Below are positions 4,829-5,207 of a stretch of 5,207 nucleotides of DNA, piece by piece. The stretch is from Chloroflexota bacterium. GTDB lineage: Bacteria; Chloroflexota; Limnocylindria; Limnocylindrales; CSP1-4. The translations under genes and the position numbers were made by a program. Location of the stretch: the NCBI GenBank assembly GCA_021789355.1, contig JAJYJR010000462.1, forward strand, positions 1 to 5,207, written 5' to 3'. The stretch's first letter is position 1, and the number at the start of each line of letters is the position of its first letter. The notes beneath the pieces were generated by a model, which was not told where the DNA came from, ran no database searches, and worked only from the letters and a program-made list of their open reading frames with translations.

Positions 4829-5125
4829 GTGCCGCGCAGGCAGCAAATCTCCCTGCCGCAATGGCGTACTCACCTGCGGCGGCTTACCTGCGCTGTGCGC
4901 TACGCCGAAGAAGGTGCCGGAGCGGGCAGCGCGTGGGCCGAGGCGACCGCGATTGCCAGTGGGCTCGGCCCACGAGACCTGGAACGGCTGGCCGCGCGAT
5001 GGCAAACCGAGCGCGGGGTCAAGGCCCCGATCCTGCGTGATCCTCGTCCTGAAGCTCTCCGGTGGGAGTACCTCGTCACGGGGCGCTTGACCTCTTTACT
5101 CCACCGCGCTACCATCGCCGTGTGA
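4829..5125 (+). CDS. Possible 98-aa ORF just upstream of the transposase
   Basis: The only start in the frame is GTG at 4829, because a TAA lies in frame at 4802-4804. A TACAAC hexamer six bases before the GTG could act as a -10 box; the nearest Shine-Dalgarno-like AGGAG (4807-4811) is too distant. The translation has a balanced composition with four tryptophans and likely helices, for example LPQWRTHLRRLTCAVRYAEEG, PRDLERLAARWQTERG and LRWEYLVTGRLTSLLHRATI, but I recognise no family. Its TGA overlaps the proposed GTG of the following transposase (GTGA at 5122-5125). It may be an accessory or passenger gene of the mobile element, a host gene fragment, or a chance open frame containing the transposase promoter. 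Its codon third positions are less GC-rich than in the genes to the left, which fits foreign origin. Confidence 0.4.
   Translation: MPRRQQISLPQWRTHLRRLTCAVRYAEEGAGAGSAWAEATAIASGLGPRDLERLAARWQTERGVKAPILRDPRPEALRWEYLVTGRLTSLLHRATIAV
5087..5115 (+). promoter_or_regulatory. Promoter of the transposase-like gene, leaderless
   Basis: TTGACC (5087-5092) matches the -35 consensus at five of six positions, TACCAT (5110-5115) matches the -10 at four of six, and the spacer is exactly 17 bases. Six bases then lead to GTG at 5122, predicting transcription start at the start codon. This is the best promoter match in the window, although it lies inside the 98-aa ORF. Confidence 0.6.
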
Positions 5126-5207
5126 GGCAGTTCCAGGAGGCACACCGCGAGCTTCCGTTCCCGCGCACGCTGCCCGAGTTCCAGGCGACGTTCCCGGACG
5201 AGGCGGC
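5122..5207 (+). CDS. Transposase-like protein, N-terminal fragment (IS1595-type suspected), cut by window end
   Basis: Twenty-eight codons are visible from GTG at 5122. After a short basic start (RQFQEAHRELPFP) comes TLPEFQATFPDEAA, which resembles the N-terminus of IS1595-type transposases, where a phrase of the form L-x-x-F-x-x-x-FPDE-x-x-C precedes a zinc-ribbon and then a DDE-type (DDNK/H) catalytic domain. The part with the zinc-binding cysteines lies beyond the window, so neither family nor integrity can be confirmed. The start is supported by a promoter ending six bases before it. Its presence marks the right part of the window as probable mobile DNA. Confidence 0.55.
   Translation, partial: MRQFQEAHRELPFPRTLPEFQATFPDEA

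Overview
This is a very GC-rich bacterial window. Gene style and promoter layout suggest a high-GC phylum such as Chloroflexota (Limnocylindria-like) or, less likely, Actinomycetota. This placement rests on general impression, not on a marker gene. The well-supported genes cover about 660-4620, with most of them on the minus strand. The right end looks like the start of an insertion sequence.

Layout. Positions 1-660 hold no convincing gene. A GC-rich hairpin at the extreme left may be a terminator for something outside the window. Positions 662-2878 (minus) form a two-gene unit: a membrane-anchored GGDEF plus HD-GYP protein (predicted c-di-GMP synthesis and/or hydrolysis), then a conserved-looking protein of unknown function. 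The two lie in the same reading frame, separated only by one TAG stop and nine bases. Positions 2879-3265 are a 387-base gap that probably carries the GGDEF gene's promoter. Positions 3266-4167 (minus) form a second two-gene unit of unknown function: a 157-aa beta-rich protein, then a 135-aa protein with a HEAT-like helical domain. Facing it, at 4249-4620 (plus), is a cysteine-free ArsR-family repressor. The 81-base divergent intergenic region is AT-rich for this window. It holds an inverted repeat whose two arms overlap the proposed -35 boxes of both divergent promoters, a simple layout for one repressor controlling both directions. A small terminator hairpin follows arsR directly.

Positions 4651-5207 are less GC-rich and look acquired. 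They contain two tandem hairpins, a possible 98-aa ORF, and from 5122 the first 28 codons of what resembles an IS1595-type transposase, cut by the window edge.

Common theme: three genes (the 157-aa gene, the GGDEF/HD-GYP gene and the transposase) have a -10-like hexamer followed by exactly six bases and then the start codon. This predicts leaderless transcripts. The internal operon gene at 3673 instead has a good Shine-Dalgarno site. The most interesting candidate system is the ArsR-controlled divergent pair of uncharacterised genes. No homology search was possible, so family names rest on motifs read by eye.
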